Assembly (NCBI RefSeq): GCF_042477335.2
Contig: NC_091727.1
Span: forward strand, 128,681,501-128,745,500
DNA length: 64,000 bases
From: Ovis canadensis
Lineage: Eukaryota > Chordata > Mammalia > Artiodactyla > Bovidae
Reading direction: 5' to 3'
The notes below the pieces were generated by a model. It saw nothing but the letters and a program-made list of their open reading frames with translations. It did not search any database and was not told the DNA's origin. This document shows, piece after piece, positions 26,038-38,632 of the stretch; within the stretch, counting starts at the first letter, position 1; every line of letters begins with the position of its first letter. The translations under genes were made by a program, and so were the position numbers.

Positions 26038-26330
26038 GCTGCGGCTGCTGCTGCTGCTGCTGCATCGCTTCAGTCGTGTCTGACTCTGTGCGACCCCATA
26101 GATGGCAGCCCACCAGGCTCCCCCATCCTGGGATTCTCCAGGCAAGAACACTGGAGTGGGTTGCCGTTTCCTTCTCCAATGCAGGAAAGTGAAAAGTGAA
26201 AAGTGAAAATGAAGTCTCTCAGTTGTATCTGACTCTTAGCAACCCCATGGACTACAGCCCACCAGGCTCCTCGGTCCATGGGATTTTCCAGGCAAGAGTA
26301 TTGGAGTGGAGTGCCATTGCCTTCTCCATC
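26038..26330 (-). repeat. BOV-A2 SINE with (GCT)n tail
   Basis: This antisense BOV-A2 is flanked by a tgtaatgct target-site duplication at 26029-26037 and 26331-26339. Its 3' end, on the left here, is an interrupted GCT trinucleotide run to about 26062. Such CAG/GCT tails are typical of BOV-A2 and can vary in length. Confidence 0.93.
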
Positions 26331-26657
26331 TGTAATGCTAGTACAGTCTAATTTTGCAGCAGATAACTGAGCATGGACCATCATGGTTAACCTCTACTGA
26401 TCACACCTTTCATCCTATGTCAACTTGATAAATACATAGAATCTAAAATTTCCTAAGCCCACTGCTGACAGGAAAATAATATCTTTCCTAATCTATGGTG
26501 TTAATTAAAAATTTTTTCACGTGCAGGAACAGCCCTATAGAGTAAATCATGATGAATGGCCATAAGTAGGTGGGAGGGGAGTGGAGAGCTTTGATGCTTC
26601 ATGGAGATGCAAGTGGTTACATTTGGAAAACCTCTGATGAAAGAGTGAATAGTTAAC

Positions 26658-26705
26658 ATGTTCAGTTCAGTCGGTCAGTCAGGTCCGGCTCTTTGTGACC
26701 CCTGT
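26658..26705 (-). repeat. Short Bov-A/BovB tail fragment
   Basis: The stretch gttcagttcagtcggtcagtcaggtccggctctttgtgacccc matches the common 3' tail shared by BovB and Bov-A elements, in antisense orientation. Confidence 0.6.
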
Positions 26706-27057
26706 TTTAATACAAGATCTTGTACTTGCAGCCTACTTTGGGGAATGCTTTCCATGGGTTCTTTTAGGTCAGCTATCATGAAATGGAATATTTGGTTCTT
26801 CGATGTGACCTGGTCTTAACACTCACATCCCATAATCAATTTGCTGACCATTTATCCCCATCCCTTCTGCAATCCAGCACCTTCTTCAGTATACTGGACA
26901 CCCTTCCTCTGCCCTACTCCCAATTATGTGCCCTCTCAATAAGCAAAAGGCCAAGAGAGTAATACCAGAACTACTACTTCTTTTTTTATTTTTATTTTTT
27001 AGACGGAGATTTCATTCAAATCTCCCTTGCAGGTATGACCTTGCTCTTTTAGATGAA

Positions 27058-27259
27058 ATCCTGGTGGCTCAGACAGTAAGAGAATCATCTTGTAGTGCAG
27101 GAGACTTGGGTTCGATCCTTGGGTTGGGAAGATCCCCTGGAGAAGGCAATGGCAACCCACTCTAGTGTTCTTGCCTGGAGAATTCCATGCGCAGGGGAGC
27201 CTGGTGGGCTATAGTCCATGCAGTCGCAGAGTCAGACACGACTGAGTGACTGACACTTT
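27058..27259 (+). repeat. Bov-tA SINE
   Basis: This is a sense copy with ctggtggctcagacagtaag, ggttcgatccttgggttggg and the tail agtcagacacgactgagtga. Confidence 0.9.
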
Positions 27260-27698
27260 AGTGACTGTATCTGGAGACTAGCACCAAGGCTGTGCTTGAA
27301 TCGTTTGACTCATGCCATATAATTTGGTGAAGGCATAATCAAACATGAAAGAAGAAAAAGCTTCTCTTTGTCCGCCCAATGCCAGGCGGACATTGCTGGC
27401 CTCACTGGGAGAAAGTAGAGCAGTGCATGCGCATTGACAAAGCTGCTATCCACTGGAAAATTCAGAGTGGAGCCTGGGGGCAAAAGGAGTAACTGCCCTT
27501 AGGTCTTTGTGGGGCTTGTGCTGGTGTTTGTCATAGGCATCCAGCCTAGTTACCTATGTCCTTGCCAAGGAAGTGTCCTCAATATGGTTCTCAAAACTAC
27601 TAGTTCAATTTTGTTTTAGAACAGGGTGGGGGTAAAAGCACTTCACAGTTTAATCCTGAAAGTAACATTTATTCTGTCATCTTTTATTTTTTTCCTAG

Positions 27699-30190
27699 AG
27701 TGATGACGTTGCCACACAAAATTTAGAAGAAACGTGACGCTTATGGAATTTCAGCTGTTTCTACTCCAGATCTGCCTAAAAGAGAATTCACAGGCTTCTG
27801 AATAGAAAGTGACCTGAATTTCGAAAAGCCTACAAGTGGATGCTGGCAGTTGAATAATCTTAACACAGATCAGTCTTAGTGCTGCCTTATAGATCCAGTG
27901 ATTTTGAATTAAGAAATTCACTCTACTTTGTTTTTATTTTCTAATTTGAAAGGAAACAAATGTATAAAAGTGAACATCTCACAACTGGCTCCTTCTTAAG
28001 AATGTTACTGACCTATGTATAAATGTGGCCAATACCAATTTTACTAATGTATAATACTTAGATTTAGTTTTGAAGTTGAAAACCCTTGAAATAAGAGGAG
28101 ATAAAGAAGGTTATATTCCTGAGAAGGTAGGTATGATCTGGAATCTTTCTGAGTAGTATATACAAAACTTTTCTTGATCAAAGACTTAAACCTCAACTGG
28201 ACTGATATCTGGATGGGACATTTCTAATATTTTAAATGCAGGACCAAAGGGCAGATTATCTCAGTTTTGTTCATGAACAGAACTGCAACTTTCTGTCCAC
28301 ATTCACTGTTAACAGATATCTTGACTGAACTTTGCCAACGTTATAAAGACAGAACTGGAGAACAGAGGATCTGTTTCTTCATATACAATACTGTGATGTT
28401 CTGCTTGCAAATTGATTGGACATTTCCAAAACCATTATTTTTAAAAAAATTTTAAAACCTACATTTTCCCCCTAAATGAAGCAAAGTTCTTCAGAAAGTC
28501 TCTTCACAAAGACCCCCTCTGCCACTCTGGGCCTCCCCCTTTCATCCTCCATTCTCCCCCTCTTTCTGATTCTTTCCTTGACACACTTTCCCTCCTATGC
28601 CCAGGGCTCCTATAAAGAGATCAGTTTCCCATATTCAAGAAATTAGTGTGTACAAATAAATCAGTATTCTGACCAAAACTTAAGCCAAAAGGAACCTCTT
28701 ATAAGGTTTTGTTTCCCTTTGGATAACAAGACTATATAAGATGAACAGAATTTAAAAAAAAAAAAAAAAGAATCAGAGCAAGCTCCCCCTTCCTATTTTT
28801 GCTTGTCTCTGATGGAAACTGAAATAAGATTTTAGGAACCTGGACCTTTGAGAACATGACACTAACAGGTGGTGATCACAGAGGAAAGGTACAAAGGTCT
28901 TGAAGCTTGCTTAGAGCTTTGTTACGTGGTGGCACACAAATCACAACTTGTTGTACCATCACTGGCAAACCTCATCACCGATGGGTGTGAGTGTCTGTAA
29001 TAACTGTGTGAGTGCTAACGTGTGTGCACACATTTGTGTACTTGTGCACATGTGATTGTAGATGTACCTGTTGTGCGTAACTCTGTTTAAAAAAAATTGC
29101 TTCGCATTTGATGTGCAACTTTGAAGTAGTGTAATATTTACCTGAAGTTTTCTGCCACTCGGTTTTGATGTCTTTGAACGTGTACTTCTGTCTTCAAGCA
29201 GGCTTCTAGTACATGTGTTGCTACACTAACTTTTCTGAAAAACCGAGTTGACTTCTCTTATTTTTCCTTGCCTGTCAACCAAGGGGATGGGGTGGGGGCT
29301 CTTTTATTGTTTGTTCCCTTGTGAGTGGTGCTGAGGAGAGGATGTGGCTGCAGGACCAATCACTACTCCAGTTACTGGTCACTGCTAGGGCATCAGTCTC
29401 ACCAGTTCCTTCAGACTCTTTGCTTTTTCCCAACCTAATCAAAGAAATGCAGTGTGGCTTTTGTTCATTATGGTAACAATGCAGTCTTTAGGCAGCCTTT
29501 CTCAAGCCTTCTCTCACCATTTTATTTTCAAGTTAAGTCATAATTGTTCAGAATTGTGGAAAGAAAAGATGATTGGGGGGGAATGTTCTTTTGCTTTATT
29601 TGCATATTAGGTTCAGAGGCTGCCAACAGACAGGGTACAGCACAGATGTTACACTTGCTGAATAAATGAAGGGGAAACCTCATACACAACAGTACACATA
29701 GTAACAGGTACAAATAGTCACAGGTACAGCATAACAAATATGCAATCTTTTGACACAACTTCTTAGTTTACAGACACAACTAATTTATTCAGTATTGTGC
29801 TGGAAGAATCTTTTTAGAGTCAGTGTACCAACATATCACTTACCTTTCAGCTACGAGTTTATGCTGCTGTTAAGAAAAACCAATGATGGAACGATTTTTC
29901 GTGACCTCTCCACTTCATTTGGTATCAGACATAGTTAACTTGGTCAGTAAAAACTAAAATGTTCCAGTTCCAACAGCTCATTACATTTGCTCTTTCTGCT
30001 TTCACAGATCTGCTTTGAGTTGCTCTGGCTTTGTCTTCCTTTGTAAATACTCTTCTTTTCTTTTTTTCTTTGTAAACATCTCATTTGCAGTTTTGGGAGA
30101 CAACCTTGCAACTCTGTATAGTGTTTATATATATATCTGACTTGCCTTTCCATAGAGCTACTCGCAATAAATGTGTTCATGAATGTTATT
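27699..30190 (+). other. IRS4: Probable distal 3' exon of IRS4 (mostly 3' UTR)
   Basis: A long pyrimidine-rich acceptor (ttttatttttttcctag) ends at 27698. Splicing from the GT at 17149 gives CAA AGA G|AG TGA, so the protein would end in ...SPQRE, 1256 residues instead of 1257. The next 2.5 kb carries no SINE or LINE that I recognise, unlike its surroundings. It ends at an AATAAA (30166-30171) followed by a GT-rich ttatttgtgtgg, as a genuine 3' UTR would. As I recall, the public human IRS4 locus spans about 16 kb, far more than its coding exon, which fits. The donor is only moderate. The exon is inferred and no transcript was seen. Confidence 0.55.
30166..30171 (+). terminator. IRS4: Distal IRS4 poly(A) signal (candidate)
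   Basis: AATAAA is followed about 20 nt later by a GT/T-rich element (gttatttgtgtgg). This is the best 3' end in the region. Weaker internal AATAAA matches stand at about 28655 and 29664. Confidence 0.5.
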
Positions 30191-30234
30191 TGTGTGGACA
30201 TTCATTTTTTTAATGAATACTGTTATCTCTACCT

Positions 30235-30449
30235 GTTGTTTAGTTGCTCAGTCATGTGCAACTCTTTTGCGACCCCATAGACCAGAACCCGCCAGGCTCC
30301 TCTGTCCATGGGATTTCCCAGGCAAGAATATGGGAATGGGTTGCCATTTTCTTCTCCAGGGGATCTACCTGACCCAGGGATTGAACCCTTATCTCCTGCG
30401 TCTCCTTCATTGCAGGTGGATTCTTTACCACTGCTCCACCCGGGAAGCT
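30235..30449 (-). repeat. Bov-tA SINE
   Basis: This antisense copy opens with tagttgctcagtcatgtgcaac, has gggattgaaccc-like text and ends ccacccgggaagc. It lies just outside the probable IRS4 3' end. Confidence 0.9.
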
Positions 30450-30627
30450 TGTTGCTTCCACTACTTCATTTTAAATATATTTTTTCTGCCCCATTAAGAA
30501 TTGACTGCATTTTTTAGAATAAAGCAGTTAGGATAACTGAAGGTTTCGGTTAAAATTACTATGCCTCAAAACTGGAGGCTTTTTAATAGTTAATACCTCA
30601 AGTCTTCATTCTGCAAATGTGGAGGTA

Positions 30628-30718
30628 ATGCCACGTGGCACCTGGGATCTTAGTTGCCTGACCAGAGATTGAACTTGTGCCTTCTGCAGTGGAAGCAGAG
30701 ACTGCCAGGGAAGTCCCC
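30628..30718 (-). repeat. CHR-type SINE fragment
   Basis: The stretch gccacgtggcacctgggatc ... ttgcctgaccagagattgaac ... tgccagggaagtcccc is a truncated antisense CHR SINE. Confidence 0.8.
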
Positions 30719-31329
30719 AGCGTAGAACTTGAATTTTCATGTCAATTCTAATAATGTATGAATCCTAAGTAGAAGAGACAGGTCAATAAGGTTAAGTTAA
30801 TCAGTTACAGTTTTTTTTTCATCTTCTCTTGTTACTTACTCATGCCCTTTAAATGACTCCCTTTTCATTTACTTATTTTTAACCACTGGGAAGGTGAATA
30901 TAAGTACATGGAAAATACACCAATGAACAGGCAGGAAACATTTCTGCATTGATGAAGGAACTGAATGTCAAGAATATATTAGCACATTTATTGTCAGCCT
31001 AATCGGAAGCCAAAGGTTTAAAGGAACACTAGACAAATGAATACCTCCTTGCTTGCTCAAGGATCAGTGCGGGAAAGGGGAGGGGACTGGTGGAGTCGAG
31101 TGGACTACAGGGTAGGAAGCAGTTCCCACATCATATGCATAATCTACACGCTACATGGGTTGTGTTTGTGGACAATCAAGTTCAATGTACAGCTTGACTT
31201 GATGTACCTGAGAAGTTGTGTGTAAAAGAATATCACCGTGGGGATGCATAGTTCGACTGCCTTTATCATTAGAAACTGTCCACAACAGAGATTATCTTAA
31301 AAATATGTGGTGAAAATAGGTATCTGTGT

Positions 31330-31542
31330 ATGCATGTGTGCTAAGTCGCTACAGTCGTGTCCAACTCTGTGCAACCCTATAGATTGTAGCCCACCAGGCT
31401 CCTGTGTCCACAGGATTTTCCAGGCAAGAATACTAGAGTGGGTTGCCATTTCCTTCTCCAGGGGATCTTCCCAACCCAGGGATGGAACCCATGGCTCTTA
31501 AGTCTCCTGCATTGACAGGCAAGTTCTTTACCACTGGGAAGC
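31330..31542 (-). repeat. Bov-tA SINE (first of an adjacent pair)
   Basis: This antisense copy runs from tgctaagtcgctacagtcgtg to ttaccactgggaagc. Confidence 0.9.
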
Positions 31543-31557
31543 TGTTTGCGGGCATGC

Positions 31558-31770
31558 ATGCATGCTAAGTCACTTCAGTCAAGTCTGACTCTCTGAGACC
31601 CTATGGACTGTAGTCCACCAGGGTCCTCTGTCCATGGGATTCTCCAAGCAAGAATACTGGAGTGGATTGTCATTTCCTACTCCAGGAGATCTTCCTGACC
31701 CAGGGATCAAACCCATGTCTCCTGCATTGGCAGGCAGGTTCTTGACCACTAGTGCCACCCAGGAAGCCCA
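31558..31770 (-). repeat. Bov-tA SINE (second of an adjacent pair)
   Basis: This antisense copy runs from catgctaagtcacttcagtc to gccacccaggaagccca, only about 15 bases from the previous copy. A TA/TG-rich patch follows at 31772-31822. Confidence 0.9.
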
Positions 31771-32850
31771 GGTGTATATGTATATGTATGTGCATATATA
31801 TACACATCTACATAGATATATATGAACTCTAATCCTCTCTTCAAGGGAGACAATCTGTATTTATCATGGTATAGCCCAGATATATATATTTTTCATCCCA
31901 AACAGCCCCTCAGAAACAGGCACATCTGTGCTTTTTAGTCTATATAATCATTGTACACTCATTTGGTGATTCACATTTTAATGGAACTTGGATTCCTGGA
32001 ACAGTAGGCATAGTCAGTGTGGCTGCTTTGACAATCAGCAGAACTTGACAGCTGGAAAGATTTACATTGAAGAGTATGTGAACAGAACTTCAGCGTCTCC
32101 ACTCCCTTAATCACATACAGCAGCCACGTGCTCACTATAGAATGTGAAGGGATACTGTTTCTTTAAAGCATAAAACCTATTCAGAAGACTTGTCAGGTAA
32201 AACATGCCTAAGTGCGCACTAGTTAAACACCTCCAGTGACTGCTTAGAAAAATATTACTAGGTGCTAATTGACCCCAAAAGGCATCTTGGAAATGCACCA
32301 AAATGCTTTTTTTAAATGTTTTGAACTCAAAGGCAAAACCTGGCAAATGTGAGTATGGCTATATAGGTAAATCAAATCATGGCCCCTAATTTATAAAATA
32401 TGCAAAAGAAATTATGCAAAATTAATGCACAGAATGAGGCTAAACTGTATTCTGTTTTAGAAAAACCAATACATTTTTCCTCTAAGACATCCATTTTAAT
32501 GGTTGCTGGTTTTCAGGCATCTACCTTAAGTCCCAGTTTGCTGCTTAAGTGTACTTCAGAGATAAGAAATGCAACTGAGCTGTACAAAATGAGACAAATT
32601 TCCCTCCTGTCTCTTGTGAATGATAAATGCTAAAGCAATTAGGAACCACTGTTGCATGCTACATTGGAATTTGTCAGTAACATCAGCGCTGTGCTATATA
32701 AATGGGGAAAACTTATTTAGAATAAAGTCCTGAGAATTTAGCAGGAGACAACTGATGTAACTTAATATTAAACATTGGGTCCATCGAACTGAAACAGAAA
32801 CAATCCCCTCCTTGACATTTCTTGTTTTGTTTTGGTTTTTTGTCTTTTTC
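31771..32850. other. Gene-free stretch
   Basis: Apart from the TA/TG-rich patch at its left end, I see no repeat or coding region. Confidence 0.5.
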
Positions 32851-33990
32851 TTTTTTTAATAGAGGTGTAATTGACATATAACACCATGTTTCAGGTATAG
32901 AATGTAATTATTCAACATTGACATACACTATTACCATAATAAGTATAGTTACCATCTGTTGCCATACAAAGTTACAAATTTTTTTCTTGCCATGAGAACT
33001 TTTAAGATTTATTCTCTTAGCAACTTTCAAATCAGAACTACAGTACTGATTATAAGTCATCTGTAATGCTGTATATTACATCCTCATGATTTATTTTATA
33101 ACTGGAAACTTGTACCTGTTGACCCCCTTCACCTATTTCACCCATCCTCCATCCTCTGCCCCCCAATAACCACCTTTTTGTTTTCTATATCTCTGGATTT
33201 TGTTTTCTTTGTTCGTTTGTTTTGCTTTTCAGATTCTACATATAAGTGAGACCACCTGGCATTTTCTCTGACTTATTTCACTTGGCATAATACCCTCAAG
33301 GTTCATCCATGTTGCTGTAAATGGCAAGATTTTATTCTTTTTGTGACTGAGCAATATTCCATTGTACATGTATACCACAACTTCTTTATTCATCCACTGA
33401 TGGATACTTAGATTGTTTTCAAATCTTGACTATTTGGTAAATAATGTTGCAATGAACATAAGGGTGCATATATCTTTCCAAATTAGTATGAATTTTTTGG
33501 TTAAACACTAGAAGTGGAATTATTGGATTTTATGGTAGCTTTAAGTTTTCTGAGGAACTTCCATACATTTTTTTTTTTTAGTGGCTATACCGATTTATAT
33601 TTCTACCAACAGTGACCTAAGGTTCTCTTTCCTCCACACCCTCACCAGCACTTGTTATTTCTTGGCTTTCTGATGATAGTCATTCTGACAAGTGTGAGGT
33701 AAAATATCATTTTTTTTTTAGATCTGCACTGACCTGATGATTAGTAATGTTGGGCATCTTTTAATGTACCCATTGACTGTCTTTTTTTGGAGGAAATGTC
33801 TATTCATATCCTCTGTATATTTTTAAAATCAGATTGTTTTGGGTTGTTTTTTGTTTGGTTGGTTTTTATTTTGTTTGCTATTGAGTTGTGCAGTTTTTTT
33901 TTAATATTTTTGGATATTAATCCCTTATTAGATATATGATTTTCAAATATATTCTTACATTCAGTAGGTTGCCTTTTCGTTTTGTTAATG
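32851..33990 (-). repeat. L1 LINE 3' end, antisense
   Basis: Read on the minus strand, this is the end of L1 ORF2 plus the 3' UTR. The plus strand shows ttggcataataccctcaagg, ttcatccatgttgctgtaaa, gagcaatattccattgtaca and tttattcatccactgatgga. It is a decayed L1MA-like copy. Confidence 0.88.
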
Positions 33991-35279
33991 ATTTGAGTTT
34001 TTAATCTCAGAATATGCATTATAAGGTGTTCTGTTTCACTGGCAGTTATCTGAAATATCAATTCAGTAACAGAATGAGCACAAAAACACTGAAATGGGAA
34101 GCAAATTCTTCAGTGTGTGCAGAAAAAAGTGATGCCCACAGTTCATTCTATATTTCCATATTTGTAACTCCCAAGAAGATTTTCGACATTTTTTGTGTTT
34201 TCTACAACATTTCAGGGAATTGAATGTATGTTTGCCATTTAAAATATATCTATGCTTAAACTTTTCTTATTGTTTTAACTTTCTCAGAAGCATTTTGGGA
34301 ACCACCTTTCCAACCTTGCCTTTTTATTATGTTTTTTTCCTCTTTATATGAAGATTACGCTCATTCTGGGATGACAGGAAGTATTGGTGATGGTGCTTAG
34401 TACTGAGAATTATAGCTAAATATCTCATATTACACAGTAGATATACTTCATATAAGATACAGAAACTGCAAAAACTTATTTTTTTGCAAGACTACCATGT
34501 CTTTTTGTGGAAGCACAACAATGACAATAGGTCAACATTGTGGTTGCCAAGGGTTTCAGTTGGTTACTTTACATCTTAGAAAACTATAGTTGACTCTTGC
34601 TTTGTTTGTATAGAGTTGATATTCTGGAAATAGGTTTAGAACTACAGGGGATCTTAGACAGGCTATAGACCAGGCCCTATCACCTTTCCAAATAATTCTC
34701 TTTTCATCCACTTTTTTCCCTTGGAGAAGTTATTTTAACCATCTTTCCTAGCTATTAAAGTCCTGATAAGAGGTCTAGTAGAATAGGATATAAAGATTGG
34801 GACTGGAAAGATTTCTTCTTAGTCTAGAGTTCTATGACACATGGTACATGAAAAAATTGACAGTTTGCTATGTAGGATTTGAAAGGAGGATTTTCACTTC
34901 TCCTTCCCTGTTTTCATACTCCTTACCCCCACTAAGAAATGTGTTCATTACACCAATGGTGCTCACAATATTTCACTTTGTGTAATCAGAGCCTAAAACC
35001 ATTTTTGTTCTACTTTTCCCACTTATGGTAAAGTAAAACTCTGTATTACTAGAGTTAATGAGAATAATATCTGAAACTCCAATTGTTAAATCACAGCTGA
35101 GACAAAAGACTAGGCTATCCTAATACAAATATTCATAACAGGTAACAGATGACCCTACATTTAAAGCCCTATGTGCTATATAGTAAACAAAATCCCCTAC
35201 AAAGATCTAGGCCTGCTGTTGTAATGAATATTTACCCTGTGCTGGCACCAAGTAATTGTAAATAATAAGATATTAAGAC
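33991..35279. other. Gene-free stretch
   Basis: I see no coding region or nameable repeat on either strand. Confidence 0.45.
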
Positions 35280-35667
35280 TTCTACTTCTGGCCAAGATGG
35301 ACCATATTTAATCTCCCACCTGAACAACCAAAGAAAGAACCTCAGAATATGAAACAAGGGGCTTCAAGACACTACATATCAAGTAATAAACAACAGTGAT
35401 CCCTAAGAGGGGTGAGACAAACTTGATAAGACCTACATCTGCCCTGTCTTATTGCCTTCAGAACAATTTCAGGCCATGGAGCCGGGTCATGGATAATCTA
35501 AGCCAATTCCTGGAATTAAAGATATGGACCTCTAACTCCAAGGAGGCCAATGTGGCTATGATTCATGGGGTAGACAAAAGATGAAGAAGATCCAAATTAT
35601 TAAAATCAAATATAAAGGGGAGGCACTACTACTAATGTTACAGAGATAAAAATGACTATAAAAGAAT

Positions 35668-35876
35668 GTGTGTTTTTCACTCAGTCATGTCTGACTCTTT
35701 GCAACCCCATGGACGATGGCCTGCTAGACTCCTCTGTCTACGGAATTTTCCAGGCAAGGATACTGGAATGGGTTGCCATTTCCTTCTCCAGGGTATCTTC
35801 CCAACCCAGGGATTGAACCCAGGTCTCTTGCACTGCAGGCAGACATTTTACCATCTGAGCTACTAGGGAAGCCCAT
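35668..35876 (-). repeat. Bov-tA SINE nested in L1
   Basis: This antisense copy is flanked by the 12-base duplication ctataaaagaat at 35656-35667 and 35877-35888. Confidence 0.93.
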
Positions 35877-36290
35877 CTATAAAAGAATACTATGAGCAAT
35901 TGTATGTGAATAAATTAGACACATTAATTGGAACAAACCTACTTCTAGAACACAAAGCACCAAAACTGACAATAAATAATGAAAAAACTGAATAGATACA
36001 ACAAATAAAAAGATAGAACAATTAATTTTAAAACTTCCCATGCATAAAACCCTAGAACAAGATAACTGGTGAATTCTACAAAATATATAAAGAAGAATTA
36101 ATACCAATCATTCACAAAATTTCCCCTCCCCCAAAATTGAAGAGGCAAAACTTTTCAACTCATTCCATGAGGCTAAAACTTCATAGATACCAAAACAAGA
36201 GACATATGATGAAAAAACTACAGAGCAATATTCCTTGTGAATATAGACAAAAAAAAAAAAGAACAATAAAAGCCACTAGCAAATCCAATT

Positions 36291-36576
36291 CGGAGAAGGC
36301 AATGGCACCCCACTCCAGTACTCTTGCCTGGGAAATCCCATGGGTGGAGGAGCCTGGTAGGCTACAGTCCATGCGGTCGCTAAGAGTCAGACACGACTGA
36401 GCGACTTCACTTTCACTTTTCACTTTCATGCATTGGGGAAGGAAATGGCAACCCACTCCAGTGTTCTTGCCTGGAGAATCCCAGGGACAGAGGAGCCTGG
36501 TGGGCTTCCATCTATGGGGTCGCACAGAGTCGGACACGACTGACGTGACTTAGCAGCAGCAGCAGCAGCAGCGGCG
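36291..36576 (+). repeat. BOV-A2 SINE with (CAG)n tail, nested in L1
   Basis: This is a sense dimeric element starting cggagaaggcaatgg and ending in a CAG run. The 12-base duplication gcaaatccaatt flanks it at 36279-36290 and 36577-36588. Confidence 0.95.
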
Positions 36577-37337
36577 GCAAATCCAATTAAGCAACATATA
36601 AAACGCACAGGACCAGATAGCTTCACTGGTGAAGTCTACCAAACTTTTAAGGAAGAATTAACAAAACCTTGGTCAAACTCCTCCAAAAAAATTGAAGAGG
36701 AAGGAACACTTCCTATATCATTCTATGAGGTCAGTAATATGCTGAGAAGGCATTGTAAGAAAACTACAGATTCAGATTCTTATGAATATTGGTACAAAAA
36801 TATCCTCAACAAAATACTAGCAAAACAAATTCAAAAGCATCTTAAAAGAATTATATACCATAATCAAGCGGGATTTCTACTGGAATGTAAAGTTGGTTTG
36901 ATGTGTTAAAATTCATCAATGTGATACACATCATTAGTAGAATGAAGGAAAAAACCCACATGATTATCTCAATTGATGCATAAAAATCATTTGACAATAT
37001 TCAACAACTGTTCATGGTCAAAACACTCACCAACTAGGAATAGAAGGGAAGTTTCTTAACCTGACACAGGGTATCTATGAAAAACCCCAGCTAACATCAC
37101 ACTTAATGGTGAAAGACTGAAACTTTTCCCATTAGATTAGGTGGCGCAACAAGAAGATGTCTCTTCTCATTCATCTCTATTTAATATTGTACTAGAGTGT
37201 CTAGCCTGATCAATTAGTAAAAGAAAATAAATAAAAGGCATAAACGTTGGAAAAGAAGAAGTAAACTCACTTCTGTTTTGATGATATGACCTTATATATA
37301 GAAAATTCTAAGAAATCCACTAAAAGCTATTCAAGCT

Positions 37338-37557
37338 GTCTGTGCTAAGTTGCTTCTGTCATGTCTGACTCTTTGAGACCCCGTGGACTGTAGCCCGCCA
37401 GGCTCCTCTGTCCATGGGATTCTCCAGGGAAGAATACTGGAGTGAGTTGCCATTTCCTTCTCCAGGGGATCTTCCTGACCCAGGGATTGAGCCCCTGTCT
37501 CTTATGTCTTCTGCATTGGCAGGCGGGTTTTTTACCACTAGCACCACCTGGGAAATC
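37338..37557 (-). repeat. Bov-tA SINE nested in L1
   Basis: This antisense copy is flanked by the 9-base duplication attcaagct at 37329-37337 and 37558-37566. Confidence 0.93.
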
Positions 37558-38380
37558 ATTCAAGCTAACAAATGCATTTAATAAAGTTATAGGATACAGG
37601 ATCAATATATAAAAAATTGTATTTGTATACACAAGCAATGAACAACTGAAAAAGAGAATTAAGGCAAAATTTCCATTTATAGTAGTGGAAAAAATAAAAT
37701 ACTTAGGAATAAATTAAAGAAGTATAATATTTGTTTATTGAAAACTACAAAAGGTCATTGAAAAGTTAAAGAAAACCTACATAAATGATAAGACACCCTG
37801 TGTTCATTGGTTGTAATACTTATTCTTAAAATACAATATTCCCCAAAGTGATATACAGATTCAATGCAATTTATCAAAATCCCATTTGCTATTTTTCCCT
37901 TGAAGTAAGTGACGAGCTAATCCTAAAACTTATATGGAATCACAAGGGAGACTGAATAAGCCAAGACAATCCTTAAAAATAAGAACAAAGTTGGAAGACT
38001 CACTTGACAATTTCAAAACGTACTCAAATGTTACAGTAATTAAGATTGTGCAGTACTGGCATAAAGACAGACATATAGATCAATGGAATGGAACTGAGAG
38101 TCTAGAAATAAACCAACACATTTGTGATCAATTGATTTTTCAAATGATGCCAAGGCAATTCAGTTGGGGAAAACTGTCTTTTCAACAAATTGTGCTGGAA
38201 CAACTGAATAGCCACATGCGAAAGAATGAAGTTGGACCTTTACCTCACACCATGTATAAAAATTAACTCAAAATGAATCAAAGATTTGAGTGAAAGAGCA
38301 AAACAATAAAACTCTTGGAAGAAAAACAGGGGCAAATCTTCATGATCTTGGATTATATATGACTCCAACAGCAAAAGCAA

Positions 38381-38632
38381 CAAAGTGAAAGTGAAAGCTG
38401 CATCTGACTCTTTGCAGCCCCATGGACTATATAGTCCAGGGAACTCTCCAGGCCAGAATACTGGAGTGGGTAGCCCTTTCCCTTCTCCAGGGGATCTTCC
38501 CAACCCAGGGATTGAACCCAGGTCTCCCACATTGCAGACAGATTCTTTACCAGCTGAGCCACAAGGGAAGCCCAAGAATATTGGAGTGGGTAGCCTATCC
38601 CTTCTCCAGCAGATCTTTCCGACCCAGGAACA
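38381..38632 (-). repeat. Bov-tA SINE plus partial second copy, nested in L1
   Basis: An antisense Bov-tA runs to cacaagggaagccc at about 38573. It is followed directly by a second partial copy of its middle (aatattggagtgggtagcc ... tccgacccaggaac). This is either an internal duplication or two joined insertions. Confidence 0.8.

Larger units (their letters stand above)
17149..27698 (+). other. IRS4: Possible IRS4 intron (distal isoform) or 3' flank
   Basis: A GT at 17149-17150 (AGAG|GTTGGT) lies two codons before the IRS4 stop. It could pair with the acceptor at 27697-27698, making this an intron of about 10.5 kb. If it is not spliced, the same DNA is 3' UTR and flank. The interval holds one 83-bp tandem duplication, several SINEs (listed separately) and otherwise unique AT-rich DNA without coding frames of note. 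Confidence 0.45.

Noticed and set aside
26038-26062. CRISPR-like or coding trinucleotide array
   Set aside because: It is the simple GCT tail of a BOV-A2 SINE. No spaced direct repeats are present in the window.
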